DNA of 64,000 bases from Mariannaea sp. PMI_226 (taxonomy: Eukaryota; Ascomycota; Sordariomycetes; Hypocreales; Nectriaceae). Positions 26,906 through 39,217 of the stretch are shown piece by piece. Made by a program: the position numbers and the translations under genes. Numbering within the stretch: the stretch's first letter is position 1; each line of letters opens with the position of its first letter. Where the stretch lies: the NCBI GenBank assembly GCA_024336345.1, contig JANFOG010000003.1:1370501-1434500 (forward strand). Reading direction: 5' to 3'. The notes beneath the pieces were generated by a model, which was not told where the DNA came from, did no database searches, and saw nothing but the letters and a program-made list of their open reading frames with translations.

Positions 26906-29659
26906 TGTGAAGGAATCTACCCCCGTTTTTGAAACTAGAACGGAGGGGTCTAATTGAATGGTGTCGAGGGCTATATGGAGTAAGGGAAAAAGAGGGAAGA
27001 AAGAAAGACAGCTGGAGGAGGGGAGGGAGAAGTGATGAGGATATACTTCATAGGTTGGTTCTTGCAAGAGTGTGACTACGACCGGGGGGGTTGGATGAGC
27101 TCTCTAAGTCGACGATGAGCGAGGTGATAACCACTTCGTACCTATGACCCCTTGTGATGTGACGGCCAGCGACAAGGGTGGTGGTACAGTGCTTTGGGTA
27201 GGACAAGAGGTTTCAGAGGGTTCATATGTTCAATAAACAGCACGGTTACCAACGGGGTGAGAGATTCTTACAGGCCCAAAGCAACTTGGGGCAACCACTT
27301 GGTCAGGCTATTCGTCTGCATGCAGCCGCCTCAAAGTGAGATTCTATTCCCTAATCCTTGTCATTTTGGTGCGGTTGGAGGTGACGAGTCAGTCAAAGGT
27401 GAAAGGCAAATACCCGTCTAAGAAAGGGAAGGGGGGGCAGAGGGGGGGGATCTCATCGCGCGTCGCCTGGGACGGGACGCAGAGCGATGTGGGACTGGAG
27501 TGAGCGAGCGAGCGTGAGTGAGAGAAAGAGAGAGAGAGAGATGTGATATGAGACCGGCTTCTTAATGGAAGACTGCATGAAGCAGGGCAGCATTCAGTGT
27601 GACGCCGCAATTGCACGGCTGGTGGTGATGATGGCACGTAACAATCGAATCACATTGCGGAAATTGTTGGCCCTGGGAGCGTTTTGAAAGAGTGGCAGGG
27701 CCTGCCAACTGTATGTGAGCAGGGCGGACAGGTATCATGATTGAGCCGGGCTTCTATCTCATTGATTTTATGATCCCTGTAGCTGTTGGTTGGCTGCAAC
27801 TCTCACCACTCATTTATCGTGTCCAGAGTTGAAAGCATCAGTAATTACTAAGTATTCTGTCTATTCGATACGGTCCAGGCCTTTTCTTCCATTTTACCCT
27901 CTCAGCAAGTTCAAGATTCTTGAAGCGTAGTCTTCGCAACGGGGGTTCTTGTAAACAGGGAAATAGAAAATGACAATAGTGAATTAATAATGAGCGGACA
28001 ACAGTGTGAAAGGGATAATCATCTTTCTTGAGCGGCATTTCCCGTCAAAAACGTGGCGCTCAACCCCGGGACATACGGCAAACTCCCCCGAGCTTGGCCG
28101 GATTACGACAAAAGTGAGTGGAACAGGGGGAGCATCATTTTGCCCCCCTGGTAAACGTAGTGGGCGACGACGTGACAGCTCCGGGGAGAGTCTGTAGATT
28201 ACCGGTACATGAATCAAACTTGGGCGGGCGGGCGGCAGAGAGCGGCAGTAGTGCTGTAAGCTCATGAAATGTTTTGGAAGAGAGGGGGCAGCACTCATCG
28301 AGCCAGGGATCCAGGGATCCAAGAATCCAGGGAACCGGGGGAGCTGGACGTGGAGCTGGACAAGGACCTGGTCGTGGCGGACAAGGGTTTTAACATCCTG
28401 GCATTCTTTTGAGCATCAATGTCAACAAGCAGCAAATCGGCGAGATACTGCCCACACAATGGCGCACGCCCTAGTTGAAAGTCGCCCGGGGACACTCATG
28501 TACAACAGTGACCCCGGGCCTTTTACACTACGGCATTGGTCGGGGATAGATGGTATGCCTCCAGCAGGGGTGGGTGACGCATGTTCGAACCAAAAGATTG
28601 CAAACCATGTCGCGGCCCAGGCCTTCCTGCTACTGTACATCTCGGGATGAGACCGTGCTAATGATGTAGTTGGCCGTGGTCATTTTGTCTGCAAGTGACC
28701 GCAAACGAGCGAGGAAGAAACGAAAAGAAACGACAAGTAATAATGATAAAACAAAAAAAGGGAAGGAGCAGGCGGGGACAACGGAAGAGATACGAGATGA
28801 GGTTGAGTATCAAAAGGGATTGCAAATTAGTCCTAGAGAGAGCTCCCTCCGATCATTTCTGTTCTACTATTCATCCACTCTACGGGTATCTCTCAGATGT
28901 TTCGATCCCATTGAGGCCAATCATAATCGATAGGTACCCTGGCAATGATCCTGTTGCTCCTACCATAGTACAGATTTACATAGAACTTGGTTCCTATCGC
29001 CATGCTCATGGTGGCTGGCTTCATAGCGGGCGGCATTGTACAAACCAAAGCGGATCATCACAAAACATTACCGCTACGGGGCCACATGTATACAATAACG
29101 AAGAGACGTGACTAGAATAATTTCTCTAGCCCTGATGTATTGATTGATATCCCCTGAAACTCCTAACCATTGACGATTTCCGGCAGTCCGGCAGTCCGGT
29201 AATCCAGTGTCCCCCCATCCCCCCATCCCCATTCGGGTATCATAGAAATCATATCATCATCACCATGTCTTGGTCGTAAGATGAGTCGATAAGTGTCGGG
29301 AGCAATCTGCCCTGCGAGCGCCACCAAGTCAGTATAATGGAGTTACAGCGCAGCTTCTATTGTGTATTAAAATCGACTGTGGATGGATGGATGGATGGAT
29401 GGATGGATAGAGGGAGAGAGAGAGAAGGAAATAGAAAAGACACAGGGGAAGGTATCAACAAACTGACCTTTGAGTATGTATAAAGGACTCAAACGGTCGG
29501 TATGAATTGCCCCAGACCCTTAACTTTGCATCCATAAAAGAGGAAATAAGAAGAAAAAGAAAAAGAAATGAAAAAGGAAAGCGGAAGAGAGGGGGTTTAC
29601 TTAGATGCTGCTGTATCCGAGACTATTGCACTTTGGCATGTCAAGCCCTTAAAAAGTTG
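26906..29659. other. Intergenic region without supported genes
   Basis: This holds the leader or missing 5' exon of the upstream hypothetical gene, an AG-rich run near 27520-27541, a local repeat of GGATCCA-like units at about 28304-28335, and a GGAT microsatellite at 29381-29408. Open frames are short and featureless. Confidence 0.55.
29381..29408. repeat. (GGAT)7 microsatellite
   Basis: Seven GGAT units in tandem, followed by a short GA-rich run, lie about 250 bases downstream of the 146-aa ORF on the minus strand. Confidence 0.95.
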
Positions 29660-30100
29660 TTACTGTCCGTTGCTCGCATTCTTGGAGTCTTCTTCAAGAA
29701 AAGCAGCCTCGGGATCAGCATCCTTCTTGTCAATATCGGACGCAAGATCAGCTTCGGTAGAGCCAGCGGCAGGGTTGTTGTTGCCATGATCCTGGTCGTC
29801 TCCAGTCTTCATCTCGTCTCCACCGATACCGACCTCGGACTTATCGTCGCCCTTGACCTGCATCGCACGCTCTTTAGACGACTCTGCCTCCTCCTCCTTG
29901 GCGTGCTGATGGACCTTGAGGCGAGCCTCTTGAAACATTTCTCGCCTGAGCTTAGCGGCCATCCCAGCACGGGACAGTTGCTCGATGGTGGTCTGATCGA
30001 GAAGGGAAGCTGTCATTCGTCGAATGTCTTCTCTAGTAGCTTCGTCCAGGCTGGCTCTTTTGTTGTTGTTCTTCCCACTGCTGCTATCTTTGCTCTGCAT
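29660..30100 (-). CDS. Small charged hypothetical protein, 146 aa
   Basis: This is a single open frame from ATG at 30100 to a stop at 29660. The sequence is Lys/Glu/Asp-rich. It has a predicted helical stretch of about 45 residues (TREDIRRMTASLLDQTTIEQ, then AGMAAKLRREMFQEARLKVH) and an acidic, Asn/Asp/Ala-rich tail. This heptad-like, low-cysteine composition is that of a real small nuclear or cytosolic protein, not a random frame. The antisense frame over the same DNA is open too, so direction rests on composition. No family recognised. Confidence 0.55.
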   Translation of the reverse strand: MQSKDSSSGKNNNKRASLDEATREDIRRMTASLLDQTTIEQLSRAGMAAKLRREMFQEARLKVHQHAKEEEAESSKERAMQVKGDDKSEVGIGGDEMKTGDDQDHGNNNPAAGSTEADLASDIDKKDADPEAAFLEEDSKNASNGQ

Positions 30101-32575
30101 CTTGGCGATATATGCGGAGGTTTATGGGTAAGTGTTGTGTGGTGTATGGGGATGAAATAAATGATGTTGCTTTTTGCTATGCTAATGGTACTCTAGACGT
30201 CTTCTGCGGTAACTAAACTATGCAGTAGATGAAAGTACACAAAAAGAATGAATTCGTTTTGTTCGGGGAGGGGAGTTTTGTGAATGGACGAAGCAACAGG
30301 GAGAACTGAGATAGCCGTTGGGTCGTTGCTGAACAAACGCTCTCGTCCAATATAAGGATAGGCCTTCTATTCATTCCAGCTATCCGTTGTGACACGAGCA
30401 GTTACTACCCATTGAGAGGCTCTCGCCGTCTGCAAACGCCAGCCGCCACACACCACCACCACCACTTGTTGATCCAGTTGCAACGCGCCCAGAGTTTTCC
30501 ATTTGTTTCCAGCCTCCGTGCGAATAATCAAGCACAATAATGGGGAAAGAACTCCTGTACCGTTTGAACAAGAATGTCCTCCCTCCGCCTTGTTTCCTTA
30601 CAAGGTGACTAGATGGGTTGCCGTACAACCACTTACGGGATACCGTGATGAAAGGTGTCTTGCTCGCCGTGGACCACCATCGCTTAATCCGCCATTATCT
30701 TTTCGCTAGGAGCATCGAATACTAGACAATCCAATTTCATAGACGGAGAACCATAGCACAGTTAGCAGCCGCAATAAAATACAGGTTTCTCAGTCTCGTC
30801 CACGGTCAGCTTCACTACAGCAAAAGCGAGAAATTGCTTGTAGATATTCCACTTGACATCTTGGTGGAGGACAAACAATCAATAAGCAGGAATTTCACAA
30901 AGGAACAAAAGTAACATTATTCGTTCTTTTGATGTCATGTATGCCTCGAGTATCACCAATTAGATTGGAATATATGAAGCTTCAAACAGGCTTCGATGCA
31001 AACGACCAACCAAGCAACGTGTTTGGAGCCATAACAGCTGCCATCGTCATTACCCACGTAGCACAACCACGCCTGTGTCCTCGCACAGATTCCGCCAAAT
31101 CGCGGCGCAATGTCTAGATTAATATTTCTTCCTCTTGTTCCATTTCCAACAGGCCAGACGCAGCAAAACTAGCTCAAGAAATGGTAGCCAATCTCACTTT
31201 CACCCCAAACGCAAATGCCTCTCCTCAAGGCAGCCTCAATGTCATACGGCAATGCTGGCAAACGAGATTCAATGCCCTTCTCATAGTGAAAAAAGGGCTG
31301 GGTTTTCAGTACCCTAATCGCATACAAGCTGCAATTGAAACGGTTTCAAGCCAATCTTAGGAACTCCGTACAAACCGAACCAGACTGGCGAATCAATCCA
31401 ATGAGAAGGGGACAAGCCCTCGAACACAATCGTTTGACACAACAAAGTCCCGAATCAATACTATGCCTCAATGAAGCTTTTCTCGCTAATCGGTGATAGC
31501 TTGCCATTTGCACCTTCGGCGAATACTGGACGGTTCTAGGTCAGAACGCCGAGGCCCCGGACGGTGCATACATTTTATTATGCTGTTGCTTGACCCAACA
31601 TCAGATAAAAACCGATTTCTAGAAGTCCCAAGGTCTCACAATGGAGCCAGAATATTTTTCTCTCTCGCTTGGATATAATTCCGTACATTGGAAGATTTCG
31701 GCGAGTACAGGCTCACAGAATGAGTCTTGCTCATCATTCAGCTTTAACGATGTTGAGTCAACAGCAACAATAAATCCCGAATTCAACAAGAGCTTCGAGG
31801 CTGAGAAGACTGAGACCGATAATGAAGTGTATTCTCATCCACGACGTGGAACTGACCATTGAGCCAGCTGGTTTCCTCAACCCGCGTCCCCCGTTCTGCA
31901 TGGAGGGATAGAGACAACAAATGGCACATAATAATGCAAAAGTGCTCTTCCAACTCAACCCCTCTACTACTATTAGGCACTGTGGGTTATTATCATTTTC
32001 GATAAGCAATCGGAGTCAAGGATCCAGATCCGGTCCCCCCAGAGCAACGACGTAACCAACAAAAGCCTTGGCAAATGACGACGCTAGCTCCATAAAGATT
32101 TCGATTCTCGAAGGTCTAGGATACCTTATGATACGAGAACCCATCTGTGTCAAAGGCTGCTTTTAACAGCATGAGCGGGAACTGACTTAAATGAGTCAAT
32201 GTGGGCTCTCTCTAGAGCCTAGAGTTGGTTTGGCTCGGATTACATGACCAGGACACATATTATCTTGCATAGTTGATGCAGCTGAATGTATTCGAGGACG
32301 AATAGCAATCACCCATCTCTTCTTTGTGACTTGACCAGACTGGCTGTACCGTCCATTGGGTTTATGTCTAGAAACCGTGCTAATGTTGCAAATGACCGCG
32401 AGACACTGGTTCGCCTGCGACTCAAAGTAGACATGGAACTCTTGGTGAATCTCAATGCATGTTGGCGGAGTCCAAGGAGCTTGTGCCCAACGTACCGACA
32501 AATAAAAGTACTCCGATATGTCGACGTTGTCCAGTCAAACATGCATCAAGGTGAATTGACCTTGCCTTCTCGGAA
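30101..32575. other. Intergenic region without supported genes
   Basis: This 2.5 kb space separates the 5' end of the 146-aa gene from the 3' end of TRM44. Only short frames (at most about 100 aa) are present and none shows motifs or splice partners. No repeats of note. Confidence 0.5.
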
Positions 32576-34081
32576 TCAATGATTACTCGGTGCTGCTTTC
32601 AGTAGCTTGGCTACATTGTCATTGTAGCCTGCGATTCCGCCATACTTGTTAAGGACTGCAGGAATATTGACTTCATCCGGATTTCTGCTCCGTCTCCGTC
32701 CCAACAGCCCTGTGTTTCTCGTACTTGGGATCCTTAACATCTCTGTTTCAACCGCCCATCCACAATCCTCTGCGATATGCGTGACCCAGTCGACAAGTGA
32801 CGCAAATGTCGAATGGCTCTTCGTCTTATCCTTTGGCGGGGGGGCGCGATATCGTTCGCCAGTCAGATTATGGCTGCAGCAGGGGATCATGATGAAGGGA
32901 CACTCAGAGATTGTTGCTAGAATGGGAGTCCACGGAGTAAGCTCGTCCGCGTGGTTGGAGATGATAAAAGTTCCTTTGGGGAAAATGCCGTCATGGATAT
33001 TGCTCGATGTGATGCCAGCCTCTTCTTCGACATGGTCCCCCGGCGTGACCACACTAGGTAACAGGAGACGTTGCTCGAGAGACCTTCCGGACGGAGAGGA
33101 GGGCGACGCTCCCATGTACTGTGCCCACGACTTTCGCTCCCGGGCATCAAAGCCCCAACCTGAATATCCTTCTCGCTGAAGGATATGGACAAGCAAGCCG
33201 TTCCCGCAGCCAATGTCGATGAAGCCGGGAAAGCTTTCGCCCTGGTACATATCTGCCCATAACTCAATGAGGAAAGAAGCGATCCCTAGATCTTCAAACA
33301 CATGCTTGGAGGGGTCGGTGGTCTCGGCCCAGGTTTCGACCAGAGCCCTGGCGTACTTATTCTTCAGCTCAGAATAGCGGTCTTGAAACCTCGATTGAGG
33401 AACAATAATGTCGTGATGAACCCTCTTCGTATAGCCGACCGCAGTGGTGTGCCCATGTTTATGGATAATCTGAAGGAGGTGGTAGGCGATTCTTTCCAAT
33501 TTAACCTGGTCGACCTCGTCATCCTGAAACGGGAGGAAGTGGATGGAGACAGTCCCGGTGCTAGTTGCCGAATCCCACTCATGAAGTTGGGCAATGCTTT
33601 TGACTTTTGGGTGGTAGAAGGGGATATCCTGAATGGACTTGACATGGGGCTCGTAAATGACCAGGGTTTTAATGGTTTTCTCACCCTCGTCGTCTCCAGA
33701 GGAGGAGGTATGAAAGGAGCAAGTTTGGTTTAGGGGGGCATCTCGTAGTGTATTCCGGGGAATTAGTCTACGGACAACGGTCCGTGAGCAAGTAAAGCCA
33801 TGTATAGACCTTGTCAAAGGACGATGATCCTGGTCTTTTGAGGGAGAGTCCGAGTCAGATTGCTTGTCATCGTAAATAATGTCCGCACGAAATAGCCACT
33901 TGGAGTTAAGGTTGGGATTCTTGATGAGGTTCATCATGATGGTTTCAAAGTGGTGGGGAGCAAAAGAACATGCATGCCGATTCATTGGCTTCCACCTGGA
34001 ACCGTCGAGATCGGCAAAGGGAGCTGGGAAGCCCGGCGAGAGCTCCTCTGGTTCGAAGACCAGCTTCGATGTGGACGCCAT
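32576..34081 (-). CDS. trm44: tRNA (uracil-2'-O-)-methyltransferase TRM44
   Basis: TRM44 methylates the 2'-OH of U44 in tRNA-Ser using S-adenosylmethionine, in the cytosol. This is a single-exon gene of 501 aa (the yeast protein is 567 aa). The start at 34081 gives [18 protein letters not shown]; the frame is open further upstream, but without a better ATG. The SAM site [13 protein letters not shown] lies near residue 289, followed by [12 protein letters not shown]. The family signature [10 protein letters not shown] is near residue 398. N-terminal features typical of the family are [12 protein letters not shown] and [16 protein letters not shown] (residues roughly 120-260), and a C-terminal [18 protein letters not shown] matches the usual end. 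Its promoter faces the eIF1 promoter across 2.4 kb. Confidence 0.92.
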   Translation of the reverse strand: MASTSKLVFEPEELSPGFPAPFADLDGSRWKPMNRHACSFAPHHFETIMMNLIKNPNLNSKWLFRADIIYDDKQSDSDSPSKDQDHRPLTRSIHGFTCSRTVVRRLIPRNTLRDAPLNQTCSFHTSSSGDDEGEKTIKTLVIYEPHVKSIQDIPFYHPKVKSIAQLHEWDSATSTGTVSIHFLPFQDDEVDQVKLERIAYHLLQIIHKHGHTTAVGYTKRVHHDIIVPQSRFQDRYSELKNKYARALVETWAETTDPSKHVFEDLGIASFLIELWADMYQGESFPGFIDIGCGNGLLVHILQREGYSGWGFDARERKSWAQYMGASPSSPSGRSLEQRLLLPSVVTPGDHVEEEAGITSSNIHDGIFPKGTFIISNHADELTPWTPILATISECPFIMIPCCSHNLTGERYRAPPPKDKTKSHSTFASLVDWVTHIAEDCGWAVETEMLRIPSTRNTGLLGRRRSRNPDEVNIPAVLNKYGGIAGYNDNVAKLLKAAPSNH

Positions 34082-36095
34082 GGTTCCCGCGTACAGTAGG
34101 ACGGAACACCAACGAGGGTGTGTGTAATTGCGTGGATATGAGAGATGTGACTGGAAGCTACCTGCAATATTTCCAAGCGAGTTCAAGCTCAGGCAAAGTT
34201 CCAACGAGCTAGGCTGCAAGATGCTGATACTTGCCGGTTCTTTGGATTACTGTACGTCCCATGTGGTACTTTGTGGTGTGCACTTTGCTACCTCTCTCTG
34301 TATGAAAACACTCCGCAATCTGAACTTGGGCAAGCAAATATGAATCTAAGGCAGTACGCCGAGTTAGTCAACTATGTGGCGCCCAATTATTGTACACTCT
34401 AGGAGGGTTTTTTTGGGTTGTCAGGTCAAAAGCCCTGTAGCGGTGGTTGAAACGAATAAACCGCCCAAAGATGAGCGAATCACAGCCAAGGAGGGCAACG
34501 ACTCTCACCTCCACTTTTTCTCGCCCTGGGGCTTTTTCCCACCTTTGCGAGCGTACGAGCCAGCGAGTTGCATCCGGTGCCCAAATTAACATCATGTCTC
34601 AGAGGGCGGCGATGGGAAAAGTGGAATTACCTCATGGGAACGGGTCCGCTCGGGGGACGTGACCCGGCAGGACAAGGACGAGCTACAGCGGATTCGGGCA
34701 ATAGTTATCGGCAGCCATGACGAAAGTTGAATTGAACCGCGGGAGCGAACCTAGGTAGCCGGTTTGCCCAGGTCTCCTCAGTGACATGCCAGCATTCTCA
34801 CTGCCCCCAGTGTAGAGGTGCCAGATTGCGCCAGCGAAACCTGATCTCAGTGAGCTGCTTTGTGCGGTCGGATGGCAAAATATCAGTCATCAGGTGGCGA
34901 GACAGGCAGCTGATGGTGACCACGCTTCTTCCCAGGGTACCTAGGTACGGATGAACGCAGAAGTACACAGTACTGCGGAGGCTGCGAGCACTCCACACTG
35001 GTTCTCCTAAAATGATGCATGGTAGATGTACCCCATACCTCATGGCTCCAGCCCTATGCGTGTGTCACGCGGACGACTGACTTGCAGCAGGCTCTCAGGC
35101 TCTTCAGACTGCCCCCCTTAAATTGAACCATCTTGATTAGGTCAGCGCGAATCAACGCATACAGAACATTAGGGGCCGTCGGTCTCACAGCGATGCGATG
35201 GCGAAGTCATTTCTAAGACGCTGATCAATTTTATCCGTTGATATTAGGGAGGCAACTTTGTTTATCTTTAGGAAGAAAGTCTCTTTATGATAAAGAGTTT
35301 CAACAGAGTACCAAAAGCGGCCCGGATATCTTACCCTCTATATGCCTCTTCCTTGTACCTCTGTACTCCGTGCGATTCCACTGTTTGGGCAACGAGTTGG
35401 GCTGCGAGTGGCTTGTGACATCTTCGAGGGACTGACAGGTCACCGACCTTGTGTAATCTCGTCTGTAAAACAGTGTACTCCCTGCCCTCCCAAACTGAGA
35501 TTTGAGTCTGAAATAGAGCCGTCATAATTATTGATGGACAGGTACGAAGCACATAGGAATTTGATATGAAAGATACCGATAATGTAGGTATCTAACAGGT
35601 AGTGGAAAGCACAACGCAAATGCCGAGTCTTCGGGTGGTCCGATGCCGCATATGGACAACCGCGAAACAGGTTGGTGGCGAACACAAAAGACTGGGCTTT
35701 ACGCGTGCGTGAGGTTGGAAACTAACCAGAACTTGGATCCCATAGGTTTGATCTTGGTGGCGGTGTATAGGGGAGGTTTGTGCTGCTACATGGTATCTCA
35801 CGAGTGACTCACCTATTTCTTTTAGCTGTCAGGAACGTGGATAGAAGTAATAACTACCATTTGGCATCAATTACTACAACAGCGTCTACAGGGAACTAGA
35901 CGTCCCTGCTCTGTCCCTGTAGACTACCTCTAGTGGCTGGTATCTTGTTCCTGGTGGCTTGGCTCAGCTCTCCCTCGACGGACGCAGATGTCCGGCCCTT
36001 TGTGGCCTGTTCTAGCCTGAGAATCGAGGCAAAAGTTACTTTCTGCCTCGTGCTCCATGTCAGTCCGTGTCGCGCGCACCGCCTGCCCGCGCCCC

Positions 36096-36480
36096 CCCGC
36101 TCAGAGCTGCCCACACTGTCCACACTTTCTCCCGTGCCCCTCCGCTTGACTCTCCCTCCCTCTCTTCCTTTCTTCCCTCTTCTCCCTTTTTAACCCCCCC
36201 TCCCTCCAATCGTCAAAGATCTCTTCCACACAACTTTTTGCCCGCTTCACTCGCGCACTCCCTCCACCCCTTTTGCCATCCGGCTCAGCTCATATAAAGC
36301 CTTCCGGCCACCCAGTCCTCGAAATCTTCCTGCTCCGTCGCACAAGACTCAGCAAAACCCGCAAACCACCCAAAAACCACCTTTTAACCAACTCCCCACT
36401 TTCAGCGAGGCGCTTTCAGAGTTAGCGGTCGCTGCCATCTACACCCTTATCCAACAAACCCATTTCCCATCGTCACCCCG
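36096..36480 (+). promoter_or_regulatory. Pyrimidine-rich promoter/leader of eIF1
   Basis: Nearly 400 bases are dominated by C and T on the coding strand up to the ATG. CT-rich stretches at and before transcription starts are known for strongly expressed genes of filamentous fungi. Activity here is inferred. Confidence 0.55.
36293..36298 (+). promoter_or_regulatory. TATAAA box candidate for eIF1
   Basis: TATAAA occurs about 200 bases before the eIF1 ATG inside the pyrimidine-rich promoter, leaving room for a leader of about 150 bases. Confidence 0.5.
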
Positions 36481-36494
36481 GTACCTCCGAGTTT

Positions 36495-37378
36495 ATGTCC
36501 ATCGAAAATCTCAAGTCCTACGGTACGTCGCGATATCTTTTTTTGCTCCTACCCCTCGATTTTTATCGTTCCTCTCTTCGATCTGTGGTCATCCTACATC
36601 CACCTGGCTCCCTGAGTCTCTGGATTTCGAATCAGTCCCCATGATGATGGTTGCGTCACACACTCTTTTCAGTCTTTTCACTGGCCTTGTGCTGCCACCA
36701 TGCAGCTTCGCGCGCGACTTTGATCTGTACCTGCATGCATCGCAGGCCTGCCACATGCCCAATACCCCGCGCCAGGCCCCCATCGAGTTCCTTTTTCCTC
36801 TTTGCCAACTCAAGCCAAGCTTTATCATTTGAGCTAGACTCTGACATCTTATAGACCCCTTCGCCGAAGCCGACGAAGAAACAGGAGAACAGCAGAAGAC
36901 AAGAGATTACATCCATATTCGCATTCAGCGTAAGTATCCCCTCCCTACCGACTGTCCCAAATCTCTCAAGTGCCTCGCGATTTCCTCACGTGAGCTCTCA
37001 GCTTGAACCTTGGGATCAGTAATACTCTCCGTCATCTTTACTTGATGCTGACAAGATACTCGCAGAGCGTAATGGACGTAAGACTCTGACCACTGTCCAG
37101 GGTCTCCCAACAAAGTATGACCGCAAGAAGATCCTGAAGGTCATCAAGAAGAAGTTCGGTACGTTACATCTCTATATTCCTCCCTATGACTTGATGTTCA
37201 AACTCTAACCACTTTGTCTATAGCCTGCAACGGCACCATTGTCAACGATGATGAAATGGGCGAGGTGATCCAGCTCCAGGGCGACCAGCGCAAGGTCGTC
37301 AAGGAATGGCTCACTGACAAGAAGGACGGTCTCGGCACGGACTTGGAAGACAAGGATATCAAGATCCACGGTTTCTAA
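36495..37378 (+). CDS. sui1: Translation initiation factor eIF1 (SUI1)
   Basis: eIF1 binds the 40S subunit next to the P site and enforces start-codon selection. Model: join(36495..36522, 36855..36929, 37066..37158, 37224..37378), 116 aa, against about 108-113 in other eukaryotes. All three introns are phase 1. The first exon is only 28 nt (MSIENLKSY) and is followed by a 332-nt intron; the others are 136 and 65 nt. The SUI1 domain runs from about residue 30 to 110, with YIHIRIQQRNGRKTLTTVQG, then GLPTKYDRKKILKVIKKKFA. The conserved NGTIVNDDEMGEVIQLQGDQ and a C-terminal IKIHGF follow. Long first introns and CT-rich leaders are typical of strongly expressed fungal genes. Confidence 0.98.
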
Positions 37379-38152
37379 AGCCCTTCACACCCCGTCGTCC
37401 TGCCAACATCTGCCGATCCTGGGCTCGTTGGCGCGAATAGGACTTTGGGACGCATTGCCTCTGGCTTGTACCTTTTTTCCGGATGTGTCCGCGCGGACAC
37501 GCCGAGGCTCGGCGCCGATTATGGGACGGCGGGCTTCCACCAGTGCTATGAGTATCTTGGTGGAATATTTTTTTTAGTTCTTCTTTCGAGAAGTATCCCT
37601 TTTGCACCCGTTCAAGGCTGGTAGACCAATAGTCTTACATGGTTTCTCGTGCAGGGGGCTAGGCTACGGGCAAAGCACTATTAATAACATGGCTTGTCAC
37701 GATGTTGTTTTACACACAACTTGACGACAAATCTAGCAGTAGTCTCAGACAAATACAGATTCGATTCAGAAAACCATATTGAACTTGAACCCCATGGCCC
37801 ACTCATTCGAAGTGAAGAGAAAACCGAACAGTGGAAACGGAGAAGAACGCAACGCCACATAAAAGAACATATCCTCGCATACTTTTTTGGTTCATAAATA
37901 CTTCCTGGACTCCTCAGACTAAACAAGAGGCATAGAAAGAGCTAACAAAAAAGGCCAAGCGCCCCCAAGCTGCATAATACAAGACGCGGGTGGGATATCA
38001 AGAATTGTAACCAGACAAGAAAGCATACGAAACCAATTCAACTCCCAATCTAATCATTTCTTGCACAACTGAGAATTGTTTGGGTATCCCCCGGTCTCCT
38101 ACCAGTGAGAAAGAGAGGGTGAGGGAGGAGGTAAGACGCACATGCCGATTAT
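37379..38152. other. Convergent 3' intergenic region
   Basis: This 774-base tail-to-tail space between the eIF1 and EOS1 stop codons holds both 3' UTRs. No gene seen. Confidence 0.7.
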
Positions 38153-39217
38153 TCATAGCTCGGCGTGTTCGATATTACCCCGGACCTGGGCGACAAAACG
38201 CGAGGCTTCATCCCATGCGAGACGGCCGGAAATTATTATAGGCATTTGTGGGTATTCGGGAGTGTGCAAGTACATGTGGACGAGCAGGGTGACCATGGTG
38301 ATGTAGCTAGCAATGGAGAAGACGTTGATGGACGTGGACGTCTCTTTTCGGATATTGATTTTTTGGTGAGTGACGTGGTAGAGCATGGTGAGTGTCTGTT
38401 TATTTCGTCACATGCTTTGTTTAGCAACTTGGTCGCGTATGATTTTGCGGAAAGCTGGGGGGAGGGAGAGGGGAGAAGGGGAAAGACTAACAGTTGCGAT
38501 GCCGATCCAACCTGGGAGGAGGAGACGTGGATCTTGGAAGCCGCCGACGGCGGAGAGTACGCGAGCGGTCATGAAGGCATTGATGGCGTTGATGGTAAGA
38601 AGTCGGACCATGGTGGCCTGAGGAGTGTAGTTGATGAGCCTGTGGGAATAATGTAGGTTAATGACCACTGTCCCAGTTGCTTGCCTATCTTGTAAGGGCG
38701 GGATGTAATATATACCATCGAGACATTAAACAATCCGTAAAGAAAAACGACAGGTACCCGCAAGCAAAGCACTATAAACAGGGGACGGGTCAGCAATCAT
38801 TGTCATCCACCTCTTGGTACAACCTTTCCCCTCCAAGGGGGAGCTATTACACACCCAGATCGTGGCCAGTCCGGCCTCGGTGAGAGCGTACCGTACATCG
38901 GCATCGAGGCTCAACATCGGCGACCCGGGACCACCTGCGACGACAACAAGCTCCGGACCGGGTAGTATACGCAACAGAAGCTGGAGCAGAGAGGGCAGCC
39001 CCCACCACAAGGCGGGTAGAACGGAAACGAGGCGGAGGGCGAAGAGCCACGGGTGCCACGGCGGGGGGACGTTGAGGACGACGGCGACACGAGGCTGGAG
39101 GAGGGATGGATGGACGGCGTGTTCGGAGGCGGACGGGTGCGATGGAGTAGTTACATGTGGCGGAGGAAGAGAATGGCCATTGAAGGAGCCCCGGCTACGG
39201 GACAAGGAATCGGCCAT
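38153..39217 (-). CDS. eos1: EOS1-like N-glycosylation protein, ER membrane
   Basis: Eos1 is an ER membrane protein needed for normal N-glycosylation and oxidative stress tolerance in yeast; its biochemical role is unclear. Model: complement(join(38153..38395, 38492..38639, 38716..38771, 38855..39217)), 269 aa, with a 56-nt exon. I fixed the reading frame of that small exon from the family pattern GYLSFFFTDCLMSRW continuing into LINYTPQATMVRLLTINAIN; another open frame across the same exon breaks this. Exon 1 ends ...LTEAGLATIW with donor GTGTGT; a GTAATA donor two codons later is possible. The N-terminus is Ser/Pro/His-rich. Four hydrophobic segments follow (around WLFALRLVSVLPALWWGL, the FFF exon, the LLTINAIN region, and ASYITMVTLLVHMYL). 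INIRKETSTSINVFSIASYI is a further family-like block. Confidence 0.88.

Larger units (their letters stand above)
34082..36494. other. Divergent intergenic region between TRM44 and eIF1
   Basis: This 2.4 kb region holds both promoters. The right end (about 36100-36490) is strongly C/T-rich and carries a TATA-like site, as expected for the highly expressed eIF1 gene. The rest contains only short frames and TAGGTA-type words near 34750 and 34940. Confidence 0.6.
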
